64,000 nt of DNA from an uncultured Hoeflea sp. (lineage in GTDB: Bacteria > Pseudomonadota > Alphaproteobacteria > Rhizobiales > Rhizobiaceae), in the NCBI RefSeq assembly GCF_947501405.1, contig NZ_CANMVK010000005.1, forward strand, positions 62,001 through 126,000, in the 5' to 3' direction. Every line of letters begins with the position of its first letter. Position 1 is the first letter of the stretch. Under the pieces are notes generated by a model. It saw only the letters and a program-made list of their open reading frames with translations. It was not told the DNA's origin and did not search any database. The position numbers and the translations under genes are program-made. Below, in pieces: positions 51,478 to 60,041 of the stretch.

Positions 51478-52152
51478 CTACTCGTGATGCAACCAGAATG
51501 TATCGGCCATCAGGTCGGCGCTTTCTGAACTGTAGGAGTCCCAGCCAAACGCCATCAGCACCAGAGGGCGCGCCAGATTGAGAAAGACGCTTTGCGCAAT
51601 CAGGTGAATGGCGCGGGCTTTGACCCGGTCACTGTCGGGATCTTCGCCCGTGATGCGCGACACGAGCAGGCGTATGAAAGAGAGCTGGTAGTTGAAGACC
51701 TTCTCGAAGAACAGCTCGGTCGGCTTGCCGCCCTGAATGAGTTCGCGCTGGACAAAGCGCGTCTTTTCGTCGGCGTCTTCCTGGCGCGAAACGCTCTGAA
51801 ACGAACTGCGCATGAGGTGTCTGAGAAAGTTGCGTGCCTCATCGACGCTCATCGCTGCAATTTTTTCGGGCGTCATGCCTGTGAGCGCCGTTCCGGGTCC
51901 GTCCTTCCTGAACTCGGATGCCAGATGATCGATAGCGGCCAGGCGCAAACCTTCCTTGCTGCCAAAATGGTAATTCACGGCTGCCAGATTCACGCCGGCG
52001 TCATCGACCAGGTCGCGCACCGAGGTGTTCTCGTAGCCCTTTCGGCCAAACAGCCGAATCGCCGCAATGAGCAGGGCCCGCTTCGTGTGCTCAGACCGCG
52101 TGTCTCCGCTGACGCGATCACTGGTTGCCTGTGTTGTCATGGCGATGGTCAT
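51478..52152 (-). CDS. TetR/AcrR-family regulator of the RND pump
   Basis: 224 residues from ATG 52152, preceded by GGGAGGATCGGAT; a frame start at 52167 has no site. The TetR DNA-binding domain is HTKRALLIAAIRLFGRKGYENTSVRDLVDDAGVNLAAVNYHFGSK. The C-terminal part (about 90-215) is the CerR-like ligand domain of RND-regulating members, with RKDGPGTALTGMTPEKIAA and the late HLIAQSVFLNLARPLVLM. It lies divergently from a small secreted-protein gene. A palindrome-like site AAACGATTGTTT is in the divergent region and a related AAACAGTTGTTT stands before the pump operon, so it probably represses both. Confidence 0.92.
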   Translation of the reverse strand: MTIAMTTQATSDRVSGDTRSEHTKRALLIAAIRLFGRKGYENTSVRDLVDDAGVNLAAVNYHFGSKEGLRLAAIDHLASEFRKDGPGTALTGMTPEKIAAMSVDEARNFLRHLMRSSFQSVSRQEDADEKTRFVQRELIQGGKPTELFFEKVFNYQLSFIRLLVSRITGEDPDSDRVKARAIHLIAQSVFLNLARPLVLMAFGWDSYSSESADLMADTFWLHHE

Positions 52153-52206
52153 ATCCGATCCTCCCACGCAAGGAAACAGACCTCACAAAAGCCCTATTTG
52201 CATTTC

Positions 52207-52218
52207 AAACGATTGTTT
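52207..52218. promoter_or_regulatory. Putative TetR operator, divergent region
   Basis: AAACGATTGTTT, an imperfect palindrome, lies 29 bases before the start of the small secreted gene and 54 from the tetR start. It shares 10 of 12 bases with AAACAGTTGTTT at 52881-52892, just before the RND adaptor gene. Such a shared motif points to a common regulator, most simply the adjacent TetR protein. Confidence 0.55.
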
Positions 52219-52246
52219 TATACAAACGTGTGAATAGGAGGGTTGC

Positions 52247-52603
52247 ATGGTCGGATCCGGTTTTCGTGCGGTGGGTGTTTTTATTGGCTTGGCGCTGGCG
52301 GCACCTGTGCCGTCACTCGCTTCTGAAGTGCTGTCCGGCGCGCAAATTGAGCAACTGGTCATCGGCAAGACACTGGTTGGGCGTCGCATGGGAATGACGC
52401 TGAGAATGCAGGTGAAGCCCGATGGCAAGATCCAGGCCCGCATGGGGCCGATGAGCAGAGAGGGCCGCTGGTCGATCGAAGGCGACATGTTTTGCACCGA
52501 TATGCCGCAACGTCACGCAAATGCGCCGCGTTGCCAAGTGTTTGAGTTTGTCCCGCCCGACCGGCTTCAAAGCTCCAGCGGCCTTGCCTTGACCATCGAA
52601 TGA
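52247..52603 (+). CDS. Small secreted protein, divergent from tetR
   Basis: 118 residues, unrecognised. The signal peptide (VGVFIGLALAAPVPSLAS) is followed by about 92 residues with a small beta-sheet pattern: IEQLVIGKTLVGRRMGMTLRM, then QVKPDGKIQARMGPMSREGRWSIEGDMFCTDMP, with two cysteines (MFCTDM and PRCQVF) that may form a disulfide. The form WxxDGxxxG..GxWxxxGdxxC is shared with small lipid-binding or copper-related periplasmic domains, but no call is made. AGGAGGGTTGC lies in front of ATG 52247. The region is shared by the TetR operator, so the protein may belong to the pump unit. Confidence 0.8.
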   Translation: MVGSGFRAVGVFIGLALAAPVPSLASEVLSGAQIEQLVIGKTLVGRRMGMTLRMQVKPDGKIQARMGPMSREGRWSIEGDMFCTDMPQRHANAPRCQVFEFVPPDRLQSSSGLALTIE

Positions 52604-52848
52604 GACAGGCACACCCACGCGCGGATCTCGCGGAATGTCGATAGCCCCACTTGCAACATCGTGGTCACGAATGCAGCAAATCGTCTGTGTTTCGCGGTGC
52701 CGGAATACCGGTGGACGAACGGACGCGTGGCCAGCGCTCTGGCCGGCCGGTCAAACCTCCCTAATGTCCCAGATTTTGAACCTGATCCGGAGCATAGCCG
52801 GATCGCGGTCAGCGCTTCCTGTCAAACCCGGCAGGTCAACAGAAAACA

Positions 52849-52870
52849 TGTGAACCGATCGGCGTTCACA
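52849..52870. promoter_or_regulatory. 7-8-7 inverted repeat upstream of the RND operon
   Basis: TGTGAAC (52849-52855) and GTTCACA (52864-52870) are perfect inverted repeats separated by eight bases. It is 38 bases before the adaptor start. The 22-base dyad could be an operator for a second dimeric regulator, for example the AraC or another protein. Confidence 0.45.
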
Positions 52871-52880
52871 ACGTAAGTTA

Positions 52881-52892
52881 AAACAGTTGTTT
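52881..52892. promoter_or_regulatory. Putative TetR operator in front of the RND operon
   Basis: AAACAGTTGTTT is a perfect dyad (AAACA-GT-TGTTT) similar to the 52207-52218 motif. It ends 15 bases before the adaptor ATG, immediately upstream of the ribosome site GAGGA. Confidence 0.55.
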
Positions 52893-52907
52893 CATTTTGA
52901 GGACGCC

Positions 52908-54107
52908 ATGGCATTAATCAAACGGGTTTTGCGAGAAGCGCTTTGGCTCGTTGTGGCTGTGGCCATCACTGCCGGCGGCTGGTTCGGTTTTCAAATCCTG
53001 GGCAGCAACAGTCAGGCGGTGGAAGCGAACCCTATTTCCCCGACTGTTCCCGTCGTTCAGGTCGCCCAAATGCAGGTCCTGGAAGGCGGGATACCGATCA
53101 AGGCCAATGGATTTGTTCAGGCCGCCAAGACCCTGGATATCGCCGCTCAGACCGGTGGACGAATTGTGGAGCTTCACCCCGCCATTGACCAGCGGGCCAA
53201 TTTCTCGCGCGGCGATGTGCTGTTTCGGCTCGATGACCGGCAAGCGCAAGCAAGCCTGGCGCAGTTAACGGCGAACCGAGAAAGCGCCGTGGCCCAGCGA
53301 GGTCTCGTCGCCACCCAACTGGAGCGCACCCGCGCATTGCGCGAACGCGGCATTGTTGCCCAGGATCAGCTCGATCAACTGCAAACCCAAATGCAGGAGG
53401 TCGAAGCGTCGGTGCGGAGTATTGCGGCGAGCGTCAGGGCAGCGGAAGAAAGCCTGGTAGACACGGTCGTGACCGCGCCGTTTGACGGCCGGGTGCAGGA
53501 AAAACTTGCCGAACTGGGCAGTGTGATCGGTCAGGGCGCACCGGTGGCCAGGATCTATTCCTCCGGTGAAATCGAAGTTGAGGTTTCACTGCGTGAGGAT
53601 GAGGCCAGCCTGATTCCCGGCCTCTTCACCGATCCTCAGGCTTCCGGGGTTGTCGAAGCCAGCTTTTCTGACAGGCGCTACCGCTGGGAGGCCGATATTG
53701 CGCGCGTCGAACGGCAGATCAACGATCAAACCCGCACCATTGACGTCACACTGGCTTTGCGTAACCCCGACAATGGACAACCGGTTGGTCATGTCGGGGA
53801 GCCGATCCCTGCCCTCATCAACACCTATGCGACGGTTGAGCTGGCCGCGCCGCAGCGCCAGACGACCTTTGTGGTGCCGGCATCATCTGTTCGCGGCGGA
53901 AACCGGGTCTGGCTGGTGCGCGATGGCGCTCTGCAAATCGTCGATGTCGATGTCGTCCATCGTGAAGGTCCGGAAACCTACGTGATTGCTGACGGTGTTG
54001 TTCAGGGCATGATGTTGATCACCAGCCAACTGGCGAGCGCCATTGACGGAATGCCGGTCGATGTTACGGCCGGCGCGCCTGACACGGCTCAACAGGCGGG
54101 ACTCTGA
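52908..54107 (+). CDS. RND efflux periplasmic adaptor (MFP)
   Basis: 399 residues from ATG 52908 (MALIKRVLREALWLVVAVAITAGGWFGF), preceded by GAGGACGCC. The N-terminal membrane anchor leads to the barrel-sandwich hybrid with the paired lipoyl halves (AAQTGGRIVELHPAIDQRANFSRGDVL and VVTAPFDGRVQEKLAELGSVIGQGAP), a hairpin of two coiled-coil helices (about 110-170, QASLAQLTANRESAVAQRGLVATQL) and beta-barrel domains. It connects the RND pump to an outer-membrane channel. The permease gene begins one base beyond its stop. No outer-membrane factor gene is in the window. Confidence 0.92.
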   Translation: MALIKRVLREALWLVVAVAITAGGWFGFQILGSNSQAVEANPISPTVPVVQVAQMQVLEGGIPIKANGFVQAAKTLDIAAQTGGRIVELHPAIDQRANFSRGDVLFRLDDRQAQASLAQLTANRESAVAQRGLVATQLERTRALRERGIVAQDQLDQLQTQMQEVEASVRSIAASVRAAEESLVDTVVTAPFDGRVQEKLAELGSVIGQGAPVARIYSSGEIEVEVSLREDEASLIPGLFTDPQASGVVEASFSDRRYRWEADIARVERQINDQTRTIDVTLALRNPDNGQPVGHVGEPIPALINTYATVELAAPQRQTTFVVPASSVRGGNRVWLVRDGALQIVDVDVVHREGPETYVIADGVVQGMMLITSQLASAIDGMPVDVTAGAPDTAQQAGL

Positions 54108-54108
54108 C

Positions 54109-57100
54109 ATGAACGGGGCACTCAAATGGATGGCGGAACATCCCGTCGCCGGCAATATGGTGATGGTGCTGGTGCTGATAGCGGGCGCCTTGTCGGCGCT
54201 GTCGATGCCGCAGACGACGTTTCCCGAGTTCGATCTCGACACCGTGTCCATCTCGGTTACCTACCAGGGAGCCGCACCGGAAGAGGTGACCCAGTCGGTG
54301 ATCCGGCCAATCGAGGACCAGTTGGCGTCGGTTGACGGGATTGATGAAATCAATGCAACGGCCCGGGAAGGCAGCGCCTCGGTGATCGTGAGCTTTCTCG
54401 GCTCCGAAGATATCGCCGAGAAACTCGATGAGGTGAAGACCGAGATCGATCGGATCACGGTGTTCCCGGTGGACGCGGACGAACCGGTTGTCACGCGCTC
54501 GTCCAACAACACGCGGGTGATGGAGATCGTCCTGCACGGCAACACGTCGTTGGGATTGCTAACTGCTGAATCCGAGCGTTTGAAGGACGAGCTTGTATTG
54601 CTCGATGGTGTTTCATTCATCGAAACCGCCAATATTCCCGATCGTGAGATTTTCATCGAGTTCGATCGCGACACCCTGGCGGCCTTCCGTCTGAACTTGC
54701 AGGATGTGGCAAACATCGTCCGCGCCAACTCACTCGAGCTGCCTGGCGGGGACATCGATTCGGCCGATCTGTCGATCCCGATCCGCACGATTGGACGAAA
54801 TTTTGACGCCAACGATTACGCCAACATAATCGTACGCACGGGTGACAATGGATCGCGGGTTTTGATGGGCGATATTGCAACCATCCGCGATGCCTTTGCA
54901 GACAACGATCTGGTGCAGCAATTTGCTGGTGAATTGGCAACAACCGTCAACGTCTTCCGCGTCGGCGACGAACAGGTTCTCGAGATTGCCGAAACCGTGC
55001 GCACCTATGTCAATGAGACGTTTCGTCCTTCGCTGGACGCCGGCCTTTCGGTGACATTGTGGCAAGATGAATCGGAGGTTCTTCAGTCCCGTCTTGATTT
55101 GCTTATCAAGAACGCATTCACCGGTCTGATCCTGGTGGTGATCTGCCTGTCCTTGTTTCTGGACATCAGATTGGCGTTTTATTCCGCGGCCAACATTGCG
55201 ATTGCCTTTTCCGGCACTTTCATCGTCATGCAGCTCTTCGACATATCCATCAACATGATATCGCTGTTCGGGTTCATTCTCGCAATCGGCATCGTTGTCG
55301 ACAACGCCATCGTGATATCTGAGAAAATCTTCAAAAACGGCGAGGATGGCCAAGCGCCGATGCCAGCGGCGGTCACCGGTGTTCAGCGTGTCGCCGTTCC
55401 GGTGATTTTTTCGGCGCTGACAACGATTGTGGCGTTTACGCCTTTGATGCAAATGCCTTCGCCACTGGGCGACTTTCTGATCGACATTCCGATCATCGTC
55501 ATCATCGTCCTGACACTGTCGCTGTTGCAGTCGCTGTTTGTCTTGCCCAACAATCTGTCGCGGCTGAACTTTGGTTCGAGCTATCGCCCGCCTTTGGCAT
55601 TCTGGCCGTTGATCTGGATCCGGAAAGGTGTCGACGCAGCACTCCAGTGGTTCATTCGCGTTCCATTGGACGCCATGCTCCACTTTGTTACCAAACGGGT
55701 CCTGGTGCCGATCGCCGGTGTCGTCGCCGCCATGATCCTGACGGCAGGACTGGTGGTTCATGGCTATGTCAAATTCGAATTCTTTCCGGCTATCGACGGC
55801 GAAATCGTCACCGCCAATGTCAGTCTGGTTGAAGGAACAAGCCTGACGCGAACCCGGGCCGTTGCCGATCGTTTGCGCGAGGCTGCAATCGCGGCCGCCG
55901 ACAAACTGGCCGAAGAGCGGCGCATGTCGGTCGACATCATTGAAAACATCAATATGACCATCGGCCGCGGCGCAGCCGGCGGCGGGCCATTTGGCGGTGC
56001 GGCGTCGGTCGGCTCGGCAAATGCGGCGATTGTCGTCAAAATCCTGGCGCCCGAGCAACGGGACTGGCCGACCAGCACGTTCGAAACCGCCTGGATTGCG
56101 GAAATCGGCGAGGTTGCCGGTCTGGATTCGTTGACCGTGGCTTCCTCCCTGGTGGATGCGGGAAGTGCGATATCTCTTGAGCTTTCGCTGCCCGACGGCG
56201 CTGATGTCGAACCGGTGGTCGGTGATGTTCGCGACCAGTTGCGAGCCATACCCGGCGTGTTCGGGATCCTGGACACCAACTCTGCCGGGCGTCTGGAGTA
56301 CAAGCTGGCCTTGCGCGAGGATGCGCGTCAGTATGGCGTGACGCTCAACGATCTCGCCACTCAGGTGCGAAACGGCTTCTTCGGTGTTGAAGCCACCCGG
56401 GTTCAGCGCGGCAGTGACGACGTTCAAGTCACGGTGCGATTTACCGATACTGACCGGCAATCGCTCGATGACATTCTCAGATCAGACATTCAGACCGCCT
56501 CCGGTGCGCAAGTTGCGCTGTCGATCATTGCGTCAGTTGAGGAAGGGCTCGCTCCAACCGAAATCACCCGCCGCAATGGGCGTACGATCACAACGGTCAC
56601 GGCAGATGTCGATACTAGCTTGGTTACCGCCCAGGAAGCCAACACGATCATCCGGCAGGATCTGCTGCCGGTCCTTGAAGACCGTTACGATGGCCTGATT
56701 GTCGACTTTGGAGGCGAGCAACGGACCCAGGGCGAAACCCAGGAGGCACTCGGCCAGGCGACCGGTTTGGCGCTTCTTGTCATTTTCGCGCTGCTTGCAC
56801 TGATTTTTCGCTCCTATGTGCAACCGGTCGTCGTCATGCTCGCCATTCCACTGGGGTTGATCGGCGCCGTGCTGGGGCACTACATCATCGGCGTATCTCT
56901 GGGGCTGTTGTCAATTTTCGGCATCATCGGGCTGGCCGGCGTGGTCATCAACAATTCGCTGGTGATGATCGATCTTTACAATGAGTATCTCGAGAAGGGA
57001 CTGGACACGCGCAGCGCCGTTATCCAAGGCACCAAGGACCGGTTTCGTCCGATCCTTCTGACATCCATGACGACATTTCTTGGCATTTTTCCGTTGATCA

Positions 57101-57372
57101 TGGAAACCAGCCTGCAGGCCCAGTTCCTGATTCCACTGGCTGTTTCGATCGGTTTTGGAGTGCTGTTTGGCACCGTCATCATCGTGTTGGCCGTACCGGC
57201 CTTTTTCATCGCCCAATCACACGTGTTTTTCACTTTCAAAAGACAGGACGCGGAGGACCGGGCGAAACCAGAAGACGATAACGCGGCCGCTGCGCCTGCC
57301 GGTCAAACCAGGGAAAATCGGTTGGAGGCGTCAAACGATCAGACTGCGGCCGTGCCGATAGCAGCGGAGTAG
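54109..57372 (+). CDS. RND multidrug efflux permease (AcrB/MexF-like family)
   Basis: 1087 residues from ATG 54109 (MNGALKWMAEHPVAGNMVMVLVLIAG). It has the RND layout: TM1, a large periplasmic loop, TM2-6, a second loop and TM7-12, with the family marks FGFILAIGIVVDNAIVISE (TM4, acidic pair for proton transfer: Val-Asp-Asn) and GIIGLAGVVINNSLVMIDLYNEY (TM10). The Gly/Ala-rich insertion AAGGGPFGGAASVGSANAA is in the second periplasmic loop. A proton-driven exporter of hydrophobic compounds; the substrate is unknown. Its C-terminus has a long polar tail (about 50 residues) with Asp, Glu and Ala. Confidence 0.95.
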   Translation: MNGALKWMAEHPVAGNMVMVLVLIAGALSALSMPQTTFPEFDLDTVSISVTYQGAAPEEVTQSVIRPIEDQLASVDGIDEINATAREGSASVIVSFLGSEDIAEKLDEVKTEIDRITVFPVDADEPVVTRSSNNTRVMEIVLHGNTSLGLLTAESERLKDELVLLDGVSFIETANIPDREIFIEFDRDTLAAFRLNLQDVANIVRANSLELPGGDIDSADLSIPIRTIGRNFDANDYANIIVRTGDNGSRVLMGDIATIRDAFADNDLVQQFAGELATTVNVFRVGDEQVLEIAETVRTYVNETFRPSLDAGLSVTLWQDESEVLQSRLDLLIKNAFTGLILVVICLSLFLDIRLAFYSAANIAIAFSGTFIVMQLFDISINMISLFGFILAIGIVVDNAIVISEKIFKNGEDGQAPMPAAVTGVQRVAVPVIFSALTTIVAFTPLMQMPSPLGDFLIDIPIIVIIVLTLSLLQSLFVLPNNLSRLNFGSSYRPPLAFWPLIWIRKGVDAALQWFIRVPLDAMLHFVTKRVLVPIAGVVAAMILTAGLVVHGYVKFEFFPAIDGEIVTANVSLVEGTSLTRTRAVADRLREAAIAAADKLAEERRMSVDIIENINMTIGRGAAGGGPFGGAASVGSANAAIVVKILAPEQRDWPTSTFETAWIAEIGEVAGLDSLTVASSLVDAGSAISLELSLPDGADVEPVVGDVRDQLRAIPGVFGILDTNSAGRLEYKLALREDARQYGVTLNDLATQVRNGFFGVEATRVQRGSDDVQVTVRFTDTDRQSLDDILRSDIQTASGAQVALSIIASVEEGLAPTEITRRNGRTITTVTADVDTSLVTAQEANTIIRQDLLPVLEDRYDGLIVDFGGEQRTQGETQEALGQATGLALLVIFALLALIFRSYVQPVVVMLAIPLGLIGAVLGHYIIGVSLGLLSIFGIIGLAGVVINNSLVMIDLYNEYLEKGLDTRSAVIQGTKDRFRPILLTSMTTFLGIFPLIMETSLQAQFLIPLAVSIGFGVLFGTVIIVLAVPAFFIAQSHVFFTFKRQDAEDRAKPEDDNAAAAPAGQTRENRLEASNDQTAAVPIAAE

Positions 57373-57606
57373 TCGATCCGCGGCCTTGGGACGAAGACGG
57401 TGGACGATGGACCAGGGAGCTCTGCGCGCGGCGCTTCCGGCGATCTGGCGAATTCAGGTGCGTTCAGGTTTTTCAGCGGCGAAAGAGTGCGGCGATCGGT
57501 TGTCCTCAAGCTTCCATGATCGGCGTTTGCACGCCTTTGAAGGGCTACCCGCAGCCTCTCCGGTCAAGCCGCCCAGCGGCCATGAACGAACTGCCTTCGT
57601 GAGACT

Positions 57607-58527
57607 TCAGTTGGGAAAAACCAAATCAGCTCTGCCGCTGAAGCTTTCGACCAGATGGTCGACAAGAGCGGTCAGTTTTTTCGGCGCATATCTCTTGGAT
57701 GGATAGACGGCATACAGACCGCGGCTTTGAACCGCCTTGTCGGCAAGCAGGATCTTCAGCTTTCCCGCGGCGGCCAGTGGCAGCACGACGTTGCTTCCCA
57801 CCTGAGCCAGGCCCATGCCAAGCATGGCGGCGCGCGCGGTGCTTTCGGGATCGTTCATAATGCTGTCGGGTGTGATCTCCAGCCGTCTTGGCTGTGACGA
57901 CCGGGGGTCTGCGAATTCCCAGGCGAAGACGCGCTGTGACGGGCTGGACCGCATGCCAATCACACGATGTCCCTCAAGATCGGTTTCAGTTCGCGGCGTG
58001 CCGAACCCGGCGAGGTAATCGGGTGAGGCGCAGACAAGCGGCGTCACCGGGATCAGCAGTCGCGCGATGTATTCACTGTCGGGCAAGATCCCGCCCCGGA
58101 TGGCAAGGTCATATTCCTCTGCAACCAGATCGACAAATCCGTCTGACAGGGACAGCTCGATTTGCAGTTCCGGATGGGCGTCCTGAAACGATGCGACCAA
58201 TGGCAGGATTTCGGCTCTTCCGAAGGCCGTCGTCGAGGTGATGCGCAGCTGTCCCTGAAATGCCTCGCGTTCTTCCTGAATGGCGCTGGCAGCCGATTGC
58301 AGCGCTTCCACTGCAGGGGCGCAGCGTTGCAGGAACCGCCGGCCTTCGGGCGTGAGCTTGACCTGCCGCGTCGTGCGCGTGAAGAGCCGGGTCTGCAACA
58401 GCCCTTCCAGCGATTTGATGTTCTGGCTGACAGCGCCGGGGCTGACACGCAGGGATCTGGCCGCACCGGAGAAGCTCTCGCGGCGCGCAGCCTGAATGAA
58501 GGTCTCGATGAGGCGCAGGTCGATCAT
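57607..58527 (-). CDS. LysR-family regulator, divergent from DUF2798/aldo-keto reductase genes
   Basis: 306 residues. The winged helix-turn-helix is MIDLRLIETFIQAARRESFSGAARSLRVSPGAVSQNIKSLEGLLQTRLF and the effector domain runs from about 90 to 300. The protein is most similar in look to LysR members that control oxidoreductases (RSSPSQRVFAWEF and ILLADKAVQSRGLYAVYPSKRY). It is divergent from the DUF2798 and aldo/keto reductase genes, with a perfect palindrome AGTATTGTCAATACT in the 104-base intergenic region, likely its binding site. It converges with the RND operon. Confidence 0.92.
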   Translation of the reverse strand: MIDLRLIETFIQAARRESFSGAARSLRVSPGAVSQNIKSLEGLLQTRLFTRTTRQVKLTPEGRRFLQRCAPAVEALQSAASAIQEEREAFQGQLRITSTTAFGRAEILPLVASFQDAHPELQIELSLSDGFVDLVAEEYDLAIRGGILPDSEYIARLLIPVTPLVCASPDYLAGFGTPRTETDLEGHRVIGMRSSPSQRVFAWEFADPRSSQPRRLEITPDSIMNDPESTARAAMLGMGLAQVGSNVVLPLAAAGKLKILLADKAVQSRGLYAVYPSKRYAPKKLTALVDHLVESFSGRADLVFPN

Positions 58528-58552
58528 ATGTTATTATTCAGTCAGACTAACA

Positions 58553-58567
58553 AGTATTGTCAATACT
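58553..58567. promoter_or_regulatory. LysR operator candidate
   Basis: AGTATT-GTC-AATACT is a perfect dyad of 6-3-6 in the divergent region, 26 bases from the LysR start and 65 from the DUF2798 start. The spacing is compatible with a LysR regulatory binding site, although the classical T-N11-A is not exactly met. Confidence 0.5.
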
Positions 58568-58631
58568 GGGTGTATTCTAAAAAGAAGCCAGCCGTCGCAT
58601 CTTTGCTCCGTCGAAGACAGGAGATTGCGAC

Positions 58632-58877
58632 ATGCGCCTTGCGGCCCACAGCTTGAAATTGCCCGAACGGTTCGCGCCGGTTCTGTTTGCCCTCATCATG
58701 TCCGCCACTTTGGGAGGCGTGATGTCCGCGATCATCACCGCTGTGAACACCGGAATTGATTCAGGTTTTCCGAGCCGTTGGCTGCGTTCGTATGCGCTGG
58801 CGATCTCTCTCGCTTTCCCCGGTGTGATGCTTGTTGCCCCGGTTGTCCGGCGCTTTGTCGCCCGCCTCACAGACTAA
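58632..58877 (+). CDS. DUF2798 small membrane protein
   Basis: 81 residues with two membrane helices: APVLFALIMSATLGGVMSAIIT and RSYALAISLAFPGVMLVAPVVRRFV. The pattern MSxxmGxxMSxxiTxxNTG fits DUF2798, a family of unknown function. A ribosome site GACAGGAGATTGCGAC precedes the ATG. It ends 16 bases before the aldo/keto reductase ATG, so the two are co-transcribed and under the LysR control. Confidence 0.85.
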   Translation: MRLAAHSLKLPERFAPVLFALIMSATLGGVMSAIITAVNTGIDSGFPSRWLRSYALAISLAFPGVMLVAPVVRRFVARLTD

Positions 58878-58893
58878 CCAAGGAGATTTACCC

Positions 58894-59700
58894 ATGAACG
58901 CTCAATCCAAGAACTCGAATAACACATTCGCCATCGGTGGCGATCTCATGGTCAACCGCATGGGCTATGGCGCCATGCGGTTGACTGGCCAGCCCGCGAA
59001 TTTCGGCCGCTATCCCGATTGGGAACAGGGCAAGGCGCTGCTGCGCCGGGCCGCTGAACTCGGCGTCAACTTCTTTGACACGGCCCGGGCCTACGGACCG
59101 CAGTGGAACGAGAAGCTGCTTGGCGAAGCTCTGGAAGGCCTGCCGGACATTATCTTTGCCACCAAGGGCGGAATCGACAAGCTGTCACCCACTGAAATGG
59201 TCAGGGATGCCAGCCCCGCTGTGCTCAGCCGCCAGATTGATGATGCGCGCGCCAATTTGCGTGTGGATCAGATCGGCCTATTCCAACTGCATTGGGTCGA
59301 TCCAAACACACCGATTGAAGTGTCCATCGAAGCGCTTGCCAAAGCCCGGGCCGACGGCAAGATCCGGCATATCGGCGTGTCCAATGTGAGTGTCGAACAG
59401 CTTCGGGCGGCACAATCAGTTGCACCCATCGCTTCTGTTCAGAACCGCTACAACATTCTCGAACGCGATCAGGATGCGATGATCGATCTCACGGCGGCAG
59501 AAGGCATCGCGTTCATCCCCTATGGGCCGTTGGGCGCGCATCCGATGCAGAAGGGATCACCGCTGGCCGCGCAGACGGGCCACGGCACACGGACAGGAGC
59601 TCAGACAGCGCTGCGGGCGCTTCTCGACCGGTCCGAAAATGTGGTGGTCATTCCCGGCACTACCTCGATCAGCCACCTTGAGGAGAACATGCAGGCATAG
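58894..59700 (+). CDS. Aldo/keto reductase (cytoplasmic)
   Basis: 268 residues from ATG 58894 (MNAQSKNSNNTFAIGGDLMVNRMGYG) with CAAGGAGATTTACCC as the ribosome site; upstream in-frame codons overlap DUF2798. The catalytic tetrad is visible in FFDTARAYGP (Asp, Tyr), FATKGGID (Lys) and QLHWVDP (His). The family reduces aldehydes and ketones with NADPH. No signal peptide is present, unlike the other aldo/keto reductase in this window. It is transcribed with the DUF2798 membrane protein, opposite to the LysR gene. A hairpin (59733-59760) follows it. Confidence 0.92.
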   Translation: MNAQSKNSNNTFAIGGDLMVNRMGYGAMRLTGQPANFGRYPDWEQGKALLRRAAELGVNFFDTARAYGPQWNEKLLGEALEGLPDIIFATKGGIDKLSPTEMVRDASPAVLSRQIDDARANLRVDQIGLFQLHWVDPNTPIEVSIEALAKARADGKIRHIGVSNVSVEQLRAAQSVAPIASVQNRYNILERDQDAMIDLTAAEGIAFIPYGPLGAHPMQKGSPLAAQTGHGTRTGAQTALRALLDRSENVVVIPGTTSISHLEENMQA

Positions 59701-60041
59701 CGCTCACACATCCCCTCCTCGTTCGGATATCCCAGGCGGCGCGACAAATCGTGCCGCCTGAAATGTTTCCGACTGCATGGCTGGGTCAACGAAACGATTG
59801 GTCTAAAGGCTCGATTGCGAACCGCCCCTGCGGCTTTCGACCACGCCATCGGCCTCCGTGCCCGGATATCAGCTCAATGGAGTGCGACGGGCTCTGGCAT
59901 CGCAGGTTGCTTCAGGAACCGGCCCGCCGGGCACCATGCTAACCGTGGCCTGAGGGGATGATTGCGGCATCTCCCGCTGCTTTGGCCACGGTACCCATTG
60001 TGCGGTGAGCGGTTACCGTGGCGCTGAAAACAGCCGCGGTC
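59701..60041. other. Intergenic region between aldo/keto reductase and leuC
   Basis: 341 bases with no supported gene. It holds a 12-bp-stem hairpin soon after the reductase stop, and an inverted pair ACCGTGGCC (59942-59950) and GGCCACGGT (59984-59992) nearer to the end of leuC, which converges from the other side. Confidence 0.5.
59733..59760 (+). terminator. Hairpin downstream of the aldo/keto reductase
   Basis: CAGGCGGCGCGA (59733-59744) and TCGTGCCGCCTG (59749-59760) pair over 12 bases with one G-U and a four-base loop. It begins 32 bases after the stop. There is only a short T-rich tail (AAATGTTTCC), so it may end transcription weakly or protect the 3' end. Confidence 0.5.

Larger units (their letters stand above)
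52604..52907. promoter_or_regulatory. Promoter and operator region of the RND operon
   Basis: 304 bases, no supported gene. It contains two dyads: TGTGAAC-N8-GTTCACA at 52849-52870, and AAACAGTTGTTT at 52881-52892, the latter similar to the site at the tetR divergent promoter. The latter ends 15 bases before the ATG, overlapping the area of transcription start or ribosome binding, a classic position for repression. Confidence 0.5.

Noticed and set aside
54730-56460. Minus-strand frame of 576 codons opposite the RND permease
   Set aside because: Composition (many Gln, Asp, His) and lack of any ribosome site show it to be the shadow of the conserved pump gene.
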